Below are positions 8,729-14,874 of a stretch of DNA of 21,921 bases, in pieces; positions within the stretch are counted from its first letter, which is position 1; each line of letters opens with the position of its first letter. A model generated the notes under the pieces. That model was not told the origin of the DNA. It was given only the letters and a program-made list of their open reading frames with translations, and made no database searches. Origin of the DNA: Candidatus Poseidoniales archaeon (GTDB lineage Archaea > Thermoplasmatota > Poseidoniia > Poseidoniales > Poseidoniaceae); contig QXYA01000128.1 in NCBI GenBank assembly GCA_009887135.1, forward strand, positions 1-21,921. Direction: 5' to 3'. The position numbers were made by a program, and so were the translations under genes.

Positions 8729-10123
8729 TCAGTCGCTACGTCGTGGACGGCGCTTCTTTGCTCGGCCTTCTTCTTCAGCCATTGCGCGGAGTTCTCGGGA
8801 TGATTTCCCATCCTTATCGCCACCGCCTTTGGAACGCTTCTTGCCACCACTCTGAGAAATATCGACCTTGATTCTTCGACCCTTGAGTTCAGTACCGTTG
8901 AGCGCTTTGACAATTTCTTCGCCATTGTCTTTCTCAGATACAAAGACGAATGCAAATCCTTTCGGTTTGCCACCTTTGTCCGTAGCGATAGCAACTTCGT
9001 TGATGGTTGCCTTGTCTCCGAAGAATTCAGTAACGACCTTTTCGTCAGCATCGAATGGAAGGTTTCCAACATAGAGTTTGAGTCCCTTTGGTGGTCCAGA
9101 TGTTTTCTTTTCTTTGTTATCAGCATCTCGAACACCGATTCTTCTGCCGTTGATCTTGTGTCCGTCGAGAGCAGAGATTGCGGCTTCAGCTTGTGGCTTA
9201 GCAGTGAATGTAACGAATCCAAATCCTCTGGAGGCTCCAGAATCATCAGTCATGACAATACAATCTGTCATGTCACCGTGCTTACCAAACATTTCCTTGA
9301 GTTGTTCAGTATCGACTTCCCGAGGTAGACCTCCAACAAATAGGCGGCATCCAGGCGCTGCCTTTTGTCGGCGTCCTTGGCCACCGCCTTGGCCTTCGAA
9401 TCGGAAATATGTACGTTCACGTCCATCTTCTCGTACGTCGGCAGCAATGTATGTTGCGCGACCTGATGGACCATGAGCAAAGAGTGCTTCAGCCTCTCTT
9501 CCCCATCGCTTTCCAGATAGATTGAGTTCAGATGCCCCTTGCTCAAGTTCTGCCCAACCGGCTCCGAAGTTATCTGCTAATGCACGATAACTCTGATATT
9601 TGCAAGAAGGGCAAGCGACATTCCAGTCTCCGTTAACTTCTGCAACGAGTGTATCTCCGCATGAAGGGCAGATAGCATGAAGAATTCCACAATCATCACG
9701 TTCTCTAAAATCGATACGAACAACTGGAGTTACTTCAGTGACAACAGCACGAGCTACATCTCTGCGTCGAACAGCGTCAGCAACGGTGTGGAGGAATCGA
9801 TCGGCAAGACGAGTGACATGGAAATGACCTTGCAATTGACTCGGAAGGATAGACCCCTTTTTGCCTTCAACAACAAGGATTCGGGCTTCTCCACCTTTTT
9901 CCTGAAGTTTTTCAAATTGACAAATGATTGTATCGCCAATGGCAATATCGACAATCTGTTTTCCGGCTTGTACGCTTACAACGCCATCATTGATGTTCAT
10001 TTGGCCAACGGTTGTCGATACGATTGAATCGTCGATAACCATTGTTCCTTCGCCGGCTTCTACGTCGCCGACGTTTGCTACTTTTGTCCCTGGGGTGACG
10101 AGGCTCGTCGTCATTTTAATCAT
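8729..10123 (-). CDS. Exosome subunit Csl4 fused to two C-terminal RRM domains
   Basis: The N-terminal half is Csl4, an RNA-binding cap subunit of the archaeal exosome. The segment VTPGTKVANVGDVEAGEGT is the Csl4 N-terminal domain. An S1-like barrel follows (about 60-140), then a zinc ribbon with C152xxC155 and C171xxC174. Ordinary archaeal Csl4 ends near residue 190. Here the frame continues through a linker of about 55 residues and a Gly/Gln/Arg-rich spacer into two RRMs. RRM1 has RNP2 LFVGGL (261-266) and RNP1 RGFGFVTF (299-306). RRM2 has LYVGNL (350-355) and KGFAFVFV (388-395). A Lys/Arg/Gly-rich tail (425-464) completes it. Aromatic residues at the RNA-contact positions are kept. The reading frame is continuous, so the fusion is not an obvious sequencing artefact. 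The first ATG (10123) is followed by another at 10114; either could be used. Confidence 0.9.
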   Translation of the reverse strand: MIKMTTSLVTPGTKVANVGDVEAGEGTMVIDDSIVSTTVGQMNINDGVVSVQAGKQIVDIAIGDTIICQFEKLQEKGGEARILVVEGKKGSILPSQLQGHFHVTRLADRFLHTVADAVRRRDVARAVVTEVTPVVRIDFRERDDCGILHAICPSCGDTLVAEVNGDWNVACPSCKYQSYRALADNFGAGWAELEQGASELNLSGKRWGREAEALFAHGPSGRATYIAADVREDGRERTYFRFEGQGGGQGRRQKAAPGCRLFVGGLPREVDTEQLKEMFGKHGDMTDCIVMTDDSGASRGFGFVTFTAKPQAEAAISALDGHKINGRRIGVRDADNKEKKTSGPPKGLKLYVGNLPFDADEKVVTEFFGDKATINEVAIATDKGGKPKGFAFVFVSEKDNGEEIVKALNGTELKGRRIKVDISQSGGKKRSKGGGDKDGKSSRELRAMAEEEGRAKKRRPRRSD

Positions 10124-10212
10124 CTCGTAGCACGGTTTCTTCGCTGATGCGAAGCCTTGTGCTGGTTTATTGCGAGGCTCGCCCCCTTTTCAACCCATCA
10201 CATGACTTTGCT
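10124..10212 (-). promoter_or_regulatory. Intergenic leader of the Csl4-RRM gene with inverted repeats
   Basis: This 89-base gap, the longest in the window, separates the METTL5-like gene from the Csl4-RRM gene. It holds a perfect six-base stem with four-base loop at 10139-10154 (CTTCGC/GCGAAG), flanked by a matching five-base outer arm (10129-10133 with 10159-10163). An 11-base GC-rich palindrome lies at 10172-10182 (GCGAG-n-CTCGC). An AATAAACC stretch at about 10164-10171 could be a weak TATA element. It may be a promoter plus structured 5' leader, or a terminator of the upstream message. The repeats are directly visible; the role is inference. Confidence 0.4.
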
Positions 10213-10833
10213 TCACTTCAAACGCTCAAGACGATAGCACCGAATGCGGGTTGAACCCTGTTGTTGCTTGTGATGCGCATAGGCAGCAGGTAATCGAAAA
10301 TCGGTCTGATAAATCGAATGCAAGGCGTATCCATTGGATTTTGCAAGTGATGCCAAATGTTCTGCATCAATACTATGGATGAAGTGAATTAAAGGGATAT
10401 TCATGGCAAATAATGTCTCAAAAAAAGCCCTATCTGCATGCTTGGTCTGAACCCCCCAAGGCGGATTCATGATTGCAATGTCAACTGGTGAATCCAGTTC
10501 AATAGCAGTGCCATCAACACGTTGATGAATTGTTTTCAAGAATTCATTTCCTTCGACTTCAGCAATATTCTCATCGATTACATCAAGCGCTGTTTTGTCA
10601 CATTCCACCATTGTAACATGTTTTGCTCCAAGAAATGCAGCGCCAATGCCAAGGACGCCATTCCCAGCACCCAAATCAAGGACGTGCTTCCCTTCAAATG
10701 AATCACCCAGATCAATCTTAGTGAGCCATGCCGCAGCGAGGTTTCCTTCAGTAGGATACTGTTCGAGCTCAACCGAATGACACGGATGTGCTTTGAGAGA
10801 GGACAGTCGCATCGCAAGATGCCGCTGGCGCAT
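10213..10833 (-). CDS. METTL5-like S-adenosylmethionine-dependent RNA adenine N6-methylase
   Basis: This Rossmann methyltransferase of the METTL5/COG2263 group probably modifies an adenine in small-subunit rRNA. From the chosen start, LEQYPT (23-28) is the family hallmark before motif I, DLGAGNGVLGIG (53-64) is the SAM-binding loop, and NPPWG is the catalytic motif IV. The C-terminal stretch LPAAYAHHKQQ matches the METTL5 end with its basic loop. The frame is open up to 10908, but that extension would overlap the upstream zinc-ribbon gene by 71 bases and has no counterpart in the family. The ATG at 10833 lies four bases after a GGTGA that contains the upstream TGA stop, so 206 aa is preferred. 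NPPW replaces the NPPF usual in METTL5. METTL5 works with TRMT112 in eukaryotes; no such partner is visible here. Confidence 0.88.
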   Translation of the reverse strand: MRQRHLAMRLSSLKAHPCHSVELEQYPTEGNLAAAWLTKIDLGDSFEGKHVLDLGAGNGVLGIGAAFLGAKHVTMVECDKTALDVIDENIAEVEGNEFLKTIHQRVDGTAIELDSPVDIAIMNPPWGVQTKHADRAFFETLFAMNIPLIHFIHSIDAEHLASLAKSNGYALHSIYQTDFRLPAAYAHHKQQQGSTRIRCYRLERLK

Positions 10834-10837
10834 AACT

Positions 10838-10842
10838 TCACC
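10838..10842 (-). promoter_or_regulatory. Ribosome-binding site GGTGA overlapping a stop codon
   Basis: GGTGA ends four bases before the methylase ATG at 10833, and its TGA is the stop codon of the zinc-ribbon gene. It decides the methylase start against the longer open frame. Confidence 0.7.
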
Positions 10843-11083
10843 AACGTCGTTGCTGCTGACCGAAATTCTGTTGATTGAATTGCTGTTGTTGTTGCATACG
10901 AGCAGCATATTCTGCTTGTTGCATCGCTTGTTGATTACTCATCATGAGAGCAATTTGGCGAATTTGTTCTGCCTCGATACGAAGCCTAGCGATGAGTTGT
11001 TCACCCGGTTGTTGACCGCCACAGAATCGGCAAAAGCGAGTTCCATCGTTCTGTGATTGTCCACATGTTACGCAAAAACTCAT
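10838..11083 (-). CDS. Small zinc-ribbon protein with glutamine-rich helical tail
   Basis: This 81-residue protein begins with a zinc ribbon of two knuckles (CVTCG near residues 4-8 and CRFCGG near 18-23). A predicted helical, Gln- and Met-rich region follows (ARLRIEAEQIRQIALMM, then MQQAEYAARMQQQQQFNQQ). No family with a known function is recognised. It resembles the zinc-ribbon domains of many short archaeal proteins. A clear ribosome-binding site, GGTGA four bases before the ATG, supports that it is a real gene. Its TGA stop forms part of the GGTGA used by the following methylase, so the two are probably translationally coupled and may act on the same substrate. The poly-Gln tract is low complexity and may form a coiled coil or a disordered tail. 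Confidence 0.72.
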   Translation of the reverse strand: MSFCVTCGQSQNDGTRFCRFCGGQQPGEQLIARLRIEAEQIRQIALMMSNQQAMQQAEYAARMQQQQQFNQQNFGQQQRRW

Positions 11084-11087
11084 TTCT

Positions 11088-11092
11088 TCACC
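11088..11092 (-). promoter_or_regulatory. Ribosome-binding site GGTGA of the zinc-ribbon gene
   Basis: GGTGA lies four bases before the ATG at 11083, the same spacing as in neighbouring genes. It supports this short ORF as a real gene. Confidence 0.65.
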
Positions 11093-11143
11093 GTCCTTTC
11101 CTGTATGCTGACAATTATCAACCTTTCACTCATTCAAGTTTGT

Positions 11144-12193
11144 TTAGCCCATTGAAGTCAGTTGTAAAAACACAGGCCATGTTTCAAATCCAACAGCAGT
11201 TGCTCGCTCATTGATGCTGTTCCAACGTGGATCATCCATCATTTCGCTTGGCTCAATGCCGCTGGCAAGAAGTTCTGATACAAGGGCTCTAAATTCGATT
11301 TCAATTTCAGATTGTTGAAGTTGTGGTTCTTCTGGCACAGATGGAAGTGGAATGGTTTCGATAACAGGCTCAATAACTGGTTCAATATGTTCTTCAATAG
11401 AGTCCAACTCTTCGCCAGCAGCTTGCATTTCTCCGAATCCTGTATCAGTGGCTTTCGTTATCGCGTCTTCTACATTCTGTGGCTCGTCGGAAGTTCCATC
11501 ATCAATGGATGGGAGCGGGACTGATGCATGTTTCTCAATGACGACATCCGATTCCATAACGATTTCAGGTGGTGCGATTTCTGTTTGTTCCTCTTGAGCA
11601 ACCGGCTCGGGAGTTGCAGGTTCAGCCGCACGGCCAACGCCGAGTACCTCTGCTTGCTGCCGGGCGAATTCTGCAGCTTGTTTTCTTGGAAGACTCACGA
11701 AACACTTGTTTGGAACTGAGGTTGGTGGGAATGGCAAATAATAGCGTTCAATCGCTGGAAGGTCTGGGTGTCGGAAACAAAGCATGTTGATGTTTTCAAA
11801 TCCTCTCTGAGCAGGAACATCTACTGAGAACGGTACGGGTTGAATTGTAATTGAAGCACGAACCCACTTCTCTGTTGTGACGAGATGTTGCATCCATGGT
11901 CCTAGATCACTTGTTGCGAGGTCGAGAAACTGGAATGACGCATCACGTGGATTCAGTCCTTGTTCTTGCAGAAGTCGTGCTTCTGCTCTTGGGCGATGAA
12001 AGACGCCAATGACGGGTTGGCCGTGTTCAACCATGTCTCCGTGTAATTCCAATATTTTGCGTTCTCTTCGAGGACAAATCAACATGATCTGCATACGAGT
12101 TGCCTCGTTATCATAGATATCTCCCCAACGTTTTGTAGCTTCAGATTGAAGACCATCGATGGTCATGTTTGGAATCATTGCGGTTATGCCCAT
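11144..12193 (-). CDS. Uncharacterised acidic protein with globular ends and disordered linker
   Basis: Function unknown. From the ATG at 12193 the protein has 349 residues in three parts. Residues about 1-190 look globular and basic-to-neutral (MQIMLICPRRERKILELHG, WVRASITIQPVPFSVDVP). About 190-295 is strongly acidic and Pro/Glu-rich, with the near-repeats SVPLPSIDD and TIPLPSVPE and the tandem EPVIEPVIE. The last about 55 residues form a probable small helical domain (FRALVSELLASGIEP to the C-terminal QLTSMG). There is no signal peptide or membrane segment. The frame is open to 12217, but the ATG at 12193 has GGTGAGGGT directly before it, with GGTGA containing the TGA stop of the upstream dehydrogenase gene, so this start is preferred. 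The neighbours (Asd upstream, a zinc ribbon and an RNA methylase downstream) do not reveal its role. Confidence 0.75.
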   Translation of the reverse strand: MGITAMIPNMTIDGLQSEATKRWGDIYDNEATRMQIMLICPRRERKILELHGDMVEHGQPVIGVFHRPRAEARLLQEQGLNPRDASFQFLDLATSDLGPWMQHLVTTEKWVRASITIQPVPFSVDVPAQRGFENINMLCFRHPDLPAIERYYLPFPPTSVPNKCFVSLPRKQAAEFARQQAEVLGVGRAAEPATPEPVAQEEQTEIAPPEIVMESDVVIEKHASVPLPSIDDGTSDEPQNVEDAITKATDTGFGEMQAAGEELDSIEEHIEPVIEPVIETIPLPSVPEEPQLQQSEIEIEFRALVSELLASGIEPSEMMDDPRWNSINERATAVGFETWPVFLQLTSMG

Positions 12194-12197
12194 ACCC

Positions 12198-12202
12198 TCA
12201 CC
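12198..12202 (-). promoter_or_regulatory. Ribosome-binding site GGTGA overlapping the asd stop codon
   Basis: GGTGA ends four bases before the ATG at 12193 and contains the asd TGA stop. It decides the start of the acidic unknown protein. Confidence 0.7.
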
Positions 12203-13298
12203 GCTCCGATGATACATTGCTTGGATTTATGTCTACTGATGGAATTTCCCCTTCTGCAACAGCAAGTTCTGCTAACAACACGACTCCTCCCGCCGCTCCG
12301 CGGATTGTGTTGTGTGAAAGTGCTTTGAATTTGACAGAAGAACCTTCAACAGTCTCAATGTGAATGACTGTTTCCATACCTGCAGTCAAGTTTTGCGAAG
12401 GATTTGGATTGGAACCCTGGAATGAACCCCAGAGATGTTTTGCTCTCGTTGGAGATTCATCAAGGACAATGATTGGTGATTGAGGGGCACTAGGGAGTTG
12501 ATTCAAGTGACTGTATTCTTGAGAGAGGAGGAGTGATTTAATTTCTTCATAGGTTACGTTTTGTTCAAGTTCAAGTTCAACATTGACGATGTGTCCTTCT
12601 TCAGCATCAACGCGTTTACAGATAACGTCCCATTCAGCGTTGATGCGTAGAATACGTTCTGCCTCTTCGATCAATTTCTCTGCTTCGCCTTCTATTTCGT
12701 TCCCAATTGCTGCTTTCCTTTTTTCATCATTCAACAACAATGCCCAGCCTGCACCAGACAAGGCTTGTTCACTTCGCACCTTCACTTTCGTTACTCGATG
12801 ATGGTTTGCAATCACATGAAGTGGGTGAAGCACTGGTATGAGTGTGCAATTTGTGGCACAAGCAAGCAACCCAAATTCTCCAGGCCACTGTTTGAGTGAT
12901 TCAGGATTCACTTCAGCAACAACGAGAGGAACCTCTTGATGCATACGATACGCACTCGCATTAGAAAATACAACTAATCCATTCCTCGATAGGCGTGCTT
13001 CAATCGTATGAGCGGGGCTGCTTGGTAATGCGCTGAAGACGATGGTTACTCCGAGAGCTTTCAATGAACTGTGAAGTTCTTGGGAATGGACATCCAGTAT
13101 CGGCTCAGAGATATTGTTCAATGCTTCAGGTTTTCGATGCTTCAGTCTCCAAGGAACTGTAGCGAGCATTTGACCACTGTCTTGTCCAGCAATAGCAACT
13201 AAGTCGAACCATGGATGGTTTGCAAGTCGTTGCTGCATTCGTTGGGAAACAAATCCGCCTGCACCCAGTATCGCAACACGTGCCGAAGGCATGTGCAT
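12198..13298 (-). CDS. asd: Archaeal-type aspartate-semialdehyde dehydrogenase
   Basis: The enzyme reduces L-aspartyl-4-phosphate to aspartate semialdehyde with NADPH, the branch point to lysine, threonine, methionine and isoleucine. The dinucleotide-binding motif LGAGGFVSQRM lies close to the N-terminus. FSALPSSPAHTIEARL and SNASAYRMHQEVPLVVAEVNP follow the archaeal/fungal family pattern. The active-site Cys is in ATNCTL (Cys168 when counted from 13349), QALSGAG follows, the catalytic His is in EEGHIVNV, and the ending HNTIRGAAGG is typical. The frame extends to an ATG at 13349, but that adds 17 residues absent from the family. Starting at 13298 (MHMPSARVAILG) or 13292 fits better and leaves room for a promoter facing sodN. 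Malonyl-CoA/succinyl-CoA reductases of some archaea are relatives and cannot be excluded entirely, but the biosynthetic role is more likely. Confidence 0.88.
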   Translation of the reverse strand: MHMPSARVAILGAGGFVSQRMQQRLANHPWFDLVAIAGQDSGQMLATVPWRLKHRKPEALNNISEPILDVHSQELHSSLKALGVTIVFSALPSSPAHTIEARLSRNGLVVFSNASAYRMHQEVPLVVAEVNPESLKQWPGEFGLLACATNCTLIPVLHPLHVIANHHRVTKVKVRSEQALSGAGWALLLNDEKRKAAIGNEIEGEAEKLIEEAERILRINAEWDVICKRVDAEEGHIVNVELELEQNVTYEEIKSLLLSQEYSHLNQLPSAPQSPIIVLDESPTRAKHLWGSFQGSNPNPSQNLTAGMETVIHIETVEGSSVKFKALSHNTIRGAAGGVVLLAELAVAEGEIPSVDINPSNVSSER

Positions 13299-13381
13299 TC
13301 CAAGAGATGGAAGTTTTAGTCCCTTGCTCACAATAAGGTGGGAAAGCATATCTTCAAATGCTTCTTTTCTAACGCAGAGAC
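13299..13381. promoter_or_regulatory. Divergent promoter region between asd and sodN
   Basis: If asd starts at 13298, 83 bases separate the two divergent genes and must hold both promoters. Reading toward sodN, GCATATC at about 13346-13352 is an AT-rich candidate TATA element with a suitable distance to an initiation site just before the ATG at 13382, which would give a very short leader. No strong Shine-Dalgarno sequence precedes sodN. No nickel- or iron-regulator operator is recognised. This is an inference from layout and a weak motif. Confidence 0.25.
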
Positions 13382-13822
13382 ATGGAGAACAAAATCACCA
13401 TCCAAGCTTTTGCCCACTGTGACGGCCCATGCGGCGTCTACGATCCTGCCAGTGCCCGAGTTGCGGCCGAGGCAGTCCAATCAATGACTAAGAAAATGGT
13501 CGCTTTGAGTGAAAGCGATGCCGACTGTGGCTCTGCCTCATACATCAACACAATGAGTCGATTCGCAGCCATCAAAGAAGAAGAAGCGCAAAAGTGCAAG
13601 AAAGAACTTCTCGTACTTTGGACTGATTTCTTCAAGCCACAACACCTTGAATCACTTCCTAATCTCCACGACACATTTTGGCAGGCAGCAAAACTTTGCT
13701 CCGCTTGTAAGGTCGAAGTTTCAGAACAACACGCTCAAGAACTTATGGACGCAGTTGAAAACATTCACAAAATGTTCTGGTCCGTAAAGGGACGAGAAGT
13801 TTCTTGGATTCGTGCAAGTTGA
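13382..13822 (+). CDS. sodN: Nickel-containing superoxide dismutase precursor
   Basis: This enzyme dismutates superoxide to oxygen and hydrogen peroxide with a nickel ion held in an N-terminal hook. The precursor carries an 11-residue leader and then HCDGPCGVYDPA, the Ni-hook. After cleavage His12 becomes His1, and Cys13 and Cys17 become Cys2 and Cys6, the nickel ligands, with Pro16 and Tyr20 also kept. The common Leu at mature position 4 is Gly here. The rest is the four-helix bundle (RVAAEAVQSMTKKM, SRFAAIKEEEAQKCKKELL, FWQAAKLCSACKVEV). The mature length of 135 aa is in the bacterial range of about 117-145. The leader is not a classical Sec or Tat signal, so the enzyme is probably cytoplasmic. 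The gene overlaps the downstream peptidase sodX by 11 bases and is divergent from asd. Confidence 0.95.
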   Translation: MENKITIQAFAHCDGPCGVYDPASARVAAEAVQSMTKKMVALSESDADCGSASYINTMSRFAAIKEEEAQKCKKELLVLWTDFFKPQHLESLPNLHDTFWQAAKLCSACKVEVSEQHAQELMDAVENIHKMFWSVKGREVSWIRAS

Positions 13823-14117
13823 GGGTTTGAACTTGAGCACAATTGCTGTAGTCGTAAACGGCGACAGCATGTGGCCTACTCTAAAACACGGTGATACATT
13901 TGACGCTGTGCCTTACTCAGGTCAAGACGTCAAGATAGGGGAAATCATTGTTTTTAGAGATCCAACACACGAGTCACGAATTTGTGTGAAGCGAGTTTTG
14001 CATATCAAACCAGATGGATTGTTTGTTGAAGGAGATAATCCTGACCCAACCGCTTCAACCGATTCCCATAACTATGGCGTAGTTTCCTTTGATCTATTGA
14101 TTGGAATGAAGCGATAG
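13812..14117 (+). CDS. sodX: SodX-type S26 peptidase, likely Ni-SOD maturation protease
   Basis: This short signal-peptidase-like (family S26) protein probably removes the SodN leader to expose the nickel-binding histidine, as proposed for sodX beside sodN in bacteria. GDSMWPTL carries the nucleophile Ser19, and ICVKRVLHI carries the general base Lys60. EGDNPDPTASTDSHNYG is the conserved third block. Unlike true signal peptidases it has no transmembrane anchor, fitting a cytoplasmic substrate. The open frame starts at a GTG (13812) that overlaps the end of sodN. An alternative TTG start at 13833, seven bases after GAGGG, is also plausible and would give a protein seven residues shorter. Its 3' end overlaps the convergent glycosyltransferase gene by 24 bases. 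Gene order and overlap strongly support a two-gene unit with sodN. Confidence 0.9.
   Translation: MQVEGLNLSTIAVVVNGDSMWPTLKHGDTFDAVPYSGQDVKIGEIIVFRDPTHESRICVKRVLHIKPDGLFVEGDNPDPTASTDSHNYGVVSFDLLIGMKR
14094..14117. other. Tail-to-tail overlap of sodX and the GT2 gene
   Basis: The last 24 bases of sodX (plus) and of the glycosyltransferase (minus) are shared, so both proteins encode their C-termini in the same DNA and no separate terminator space exists. Both messages must run into each other's antisense strand. Confidence 0.85.
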
Positions 14118-14837
14118 TTTACCTCTCCCCAGTTCAGCATCAACAGGATGAGGGAATAATCGACGAATGATAAGTTTCTTCAAAATCGATGAACCATCCC
14201 GTATCGAACCGAGTTTTGGCTCTCCAATCCGAGGTTGGTATTGGACAGGGTAGTTCTTCAGGTGAATATTTGCAACTGCACATTCGGCGTACATTTCGGC
14301 TTCGATTTCAAAATCCATACTGTTGAGATTCATTTGTCTGATCGCTGCTTTGTCAAAGACCCAATATCCGCTGCACACATCATGAATTTCCAATCCAAAT
14401 AGCATGACTGCCGACCATGTGAGGAGATGGTTTCCTATCCAGTTTTGAGCAGTCATGGCATGTGGATGCATTTGATTTGTAAGTCGATTTCCAACAATAA
14501 TCTGGCCCTTTTTGAGCAATGGGAGCATATTCAACATATCACTTGGATGATAGGTCTGATCAGCATCAAACATGACGACAGCATCAAAATCCTTCTTGAT
14601 AGCATACTCAAACCCAACACGAATTGCTTCTCCCTTTCCTTTGGTCGGCTGTACAAGAACTTCACAACCAGCGTTTTCACCGATTTGCCTAGAGTTATCT
14701 GAACTTTTCCCGTCAACAATAACCACGCTGGGAGACCAACCTAGGTCCATCAATGGCTGATAAGGAATAGCCCCTAGGACACTTTCTAATCCCTCCTCTT
14801 CGTTGAGGACGGGTAGCAGAATCATCAGTTCCTTCAC
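14094..14837 (-). CDS. Family 2 glycosyltransferase (polyprenyl-phosphate sugar transferase-like)
   Basis: This inverting GT-A glycosyltransferase resembles dolichyl/polyprenyl-phosphate mannosyl- or glucosyltransferases. LPVLNEEEGLESVL (8-21) is the nucleotide-binding start, VDGKSSDNS (41-49) a conserved loop, and the metal-binding DxD is D91-A-D93 in FDADQTYHP. Later NRLTNQMHPHAMTAQNWIGN and HDVCSGYWVF match the acceptor side of this group. There is no strong C-terminal membrane anchor in its 247 residues, so it is probably peripheral. The start is a GTG eight bases after a canonical GGGAGG. The gene follows a large polytopic membrane protein by 37 bases; the pair could make and then use a lipid-linked sugar. 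The specific sugar cannot be read from the sequence. Its last 24 bases overlap the convergent sodX. Confidence 0.88.
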   Translation of the reverse strand: MKELMILLPVLNEEEGLESVLGAIPYQPLMDLGWSPSVVIVDGKSSDNSRQIGENAGCEVLVQPTKGKGEAIRVGFEYAIKKDFDAVVMFDADQTYHPSDMLNMLPLLKKGQIIVGNRLTNQMHPHAMTAQNWIGNHLLTWSAVMLFGLEIHDVCSGYWVFDKAAIRQMNLNSMDFEIEAEMYAECAVANIHLKNYPVQYQPRIGEPKLGSIRDGSSILKKLIIRRLFPHPVDAELGRGKLSLHSNQ

Positions 14838-14874
14838 AGTCTTAGCCTCCCTTGATTGTTTTTCATGCCTTCGC

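Noticed and set aside
8695..9246. A 183-codon minus-strand frame inside the RRM region
   Set aside because: It lies in another frame of the Csl4-RRM gene, whose own frame has clear RRM motifs; the alternative translation shows no domain and is Ser/Lys/Leu-rich, as shadows are.
10834..10908. N-terminal extension of the METTL5-like protein
   Set aside because: It would overlap the zinc-ribbon gene by 71 bases, has no counterpart in METTL5 proteins, and the internal ATG has a well-placed GGTGA.
13299..13349. N-terminal extension of aspartate-semialdehyde dehydrogenase
   Set aside because: The dinucleotide-binding strand should lie within the first about 10 residues, and the extension would leave almost no room for divergent promoters; it remains possible but less likely.
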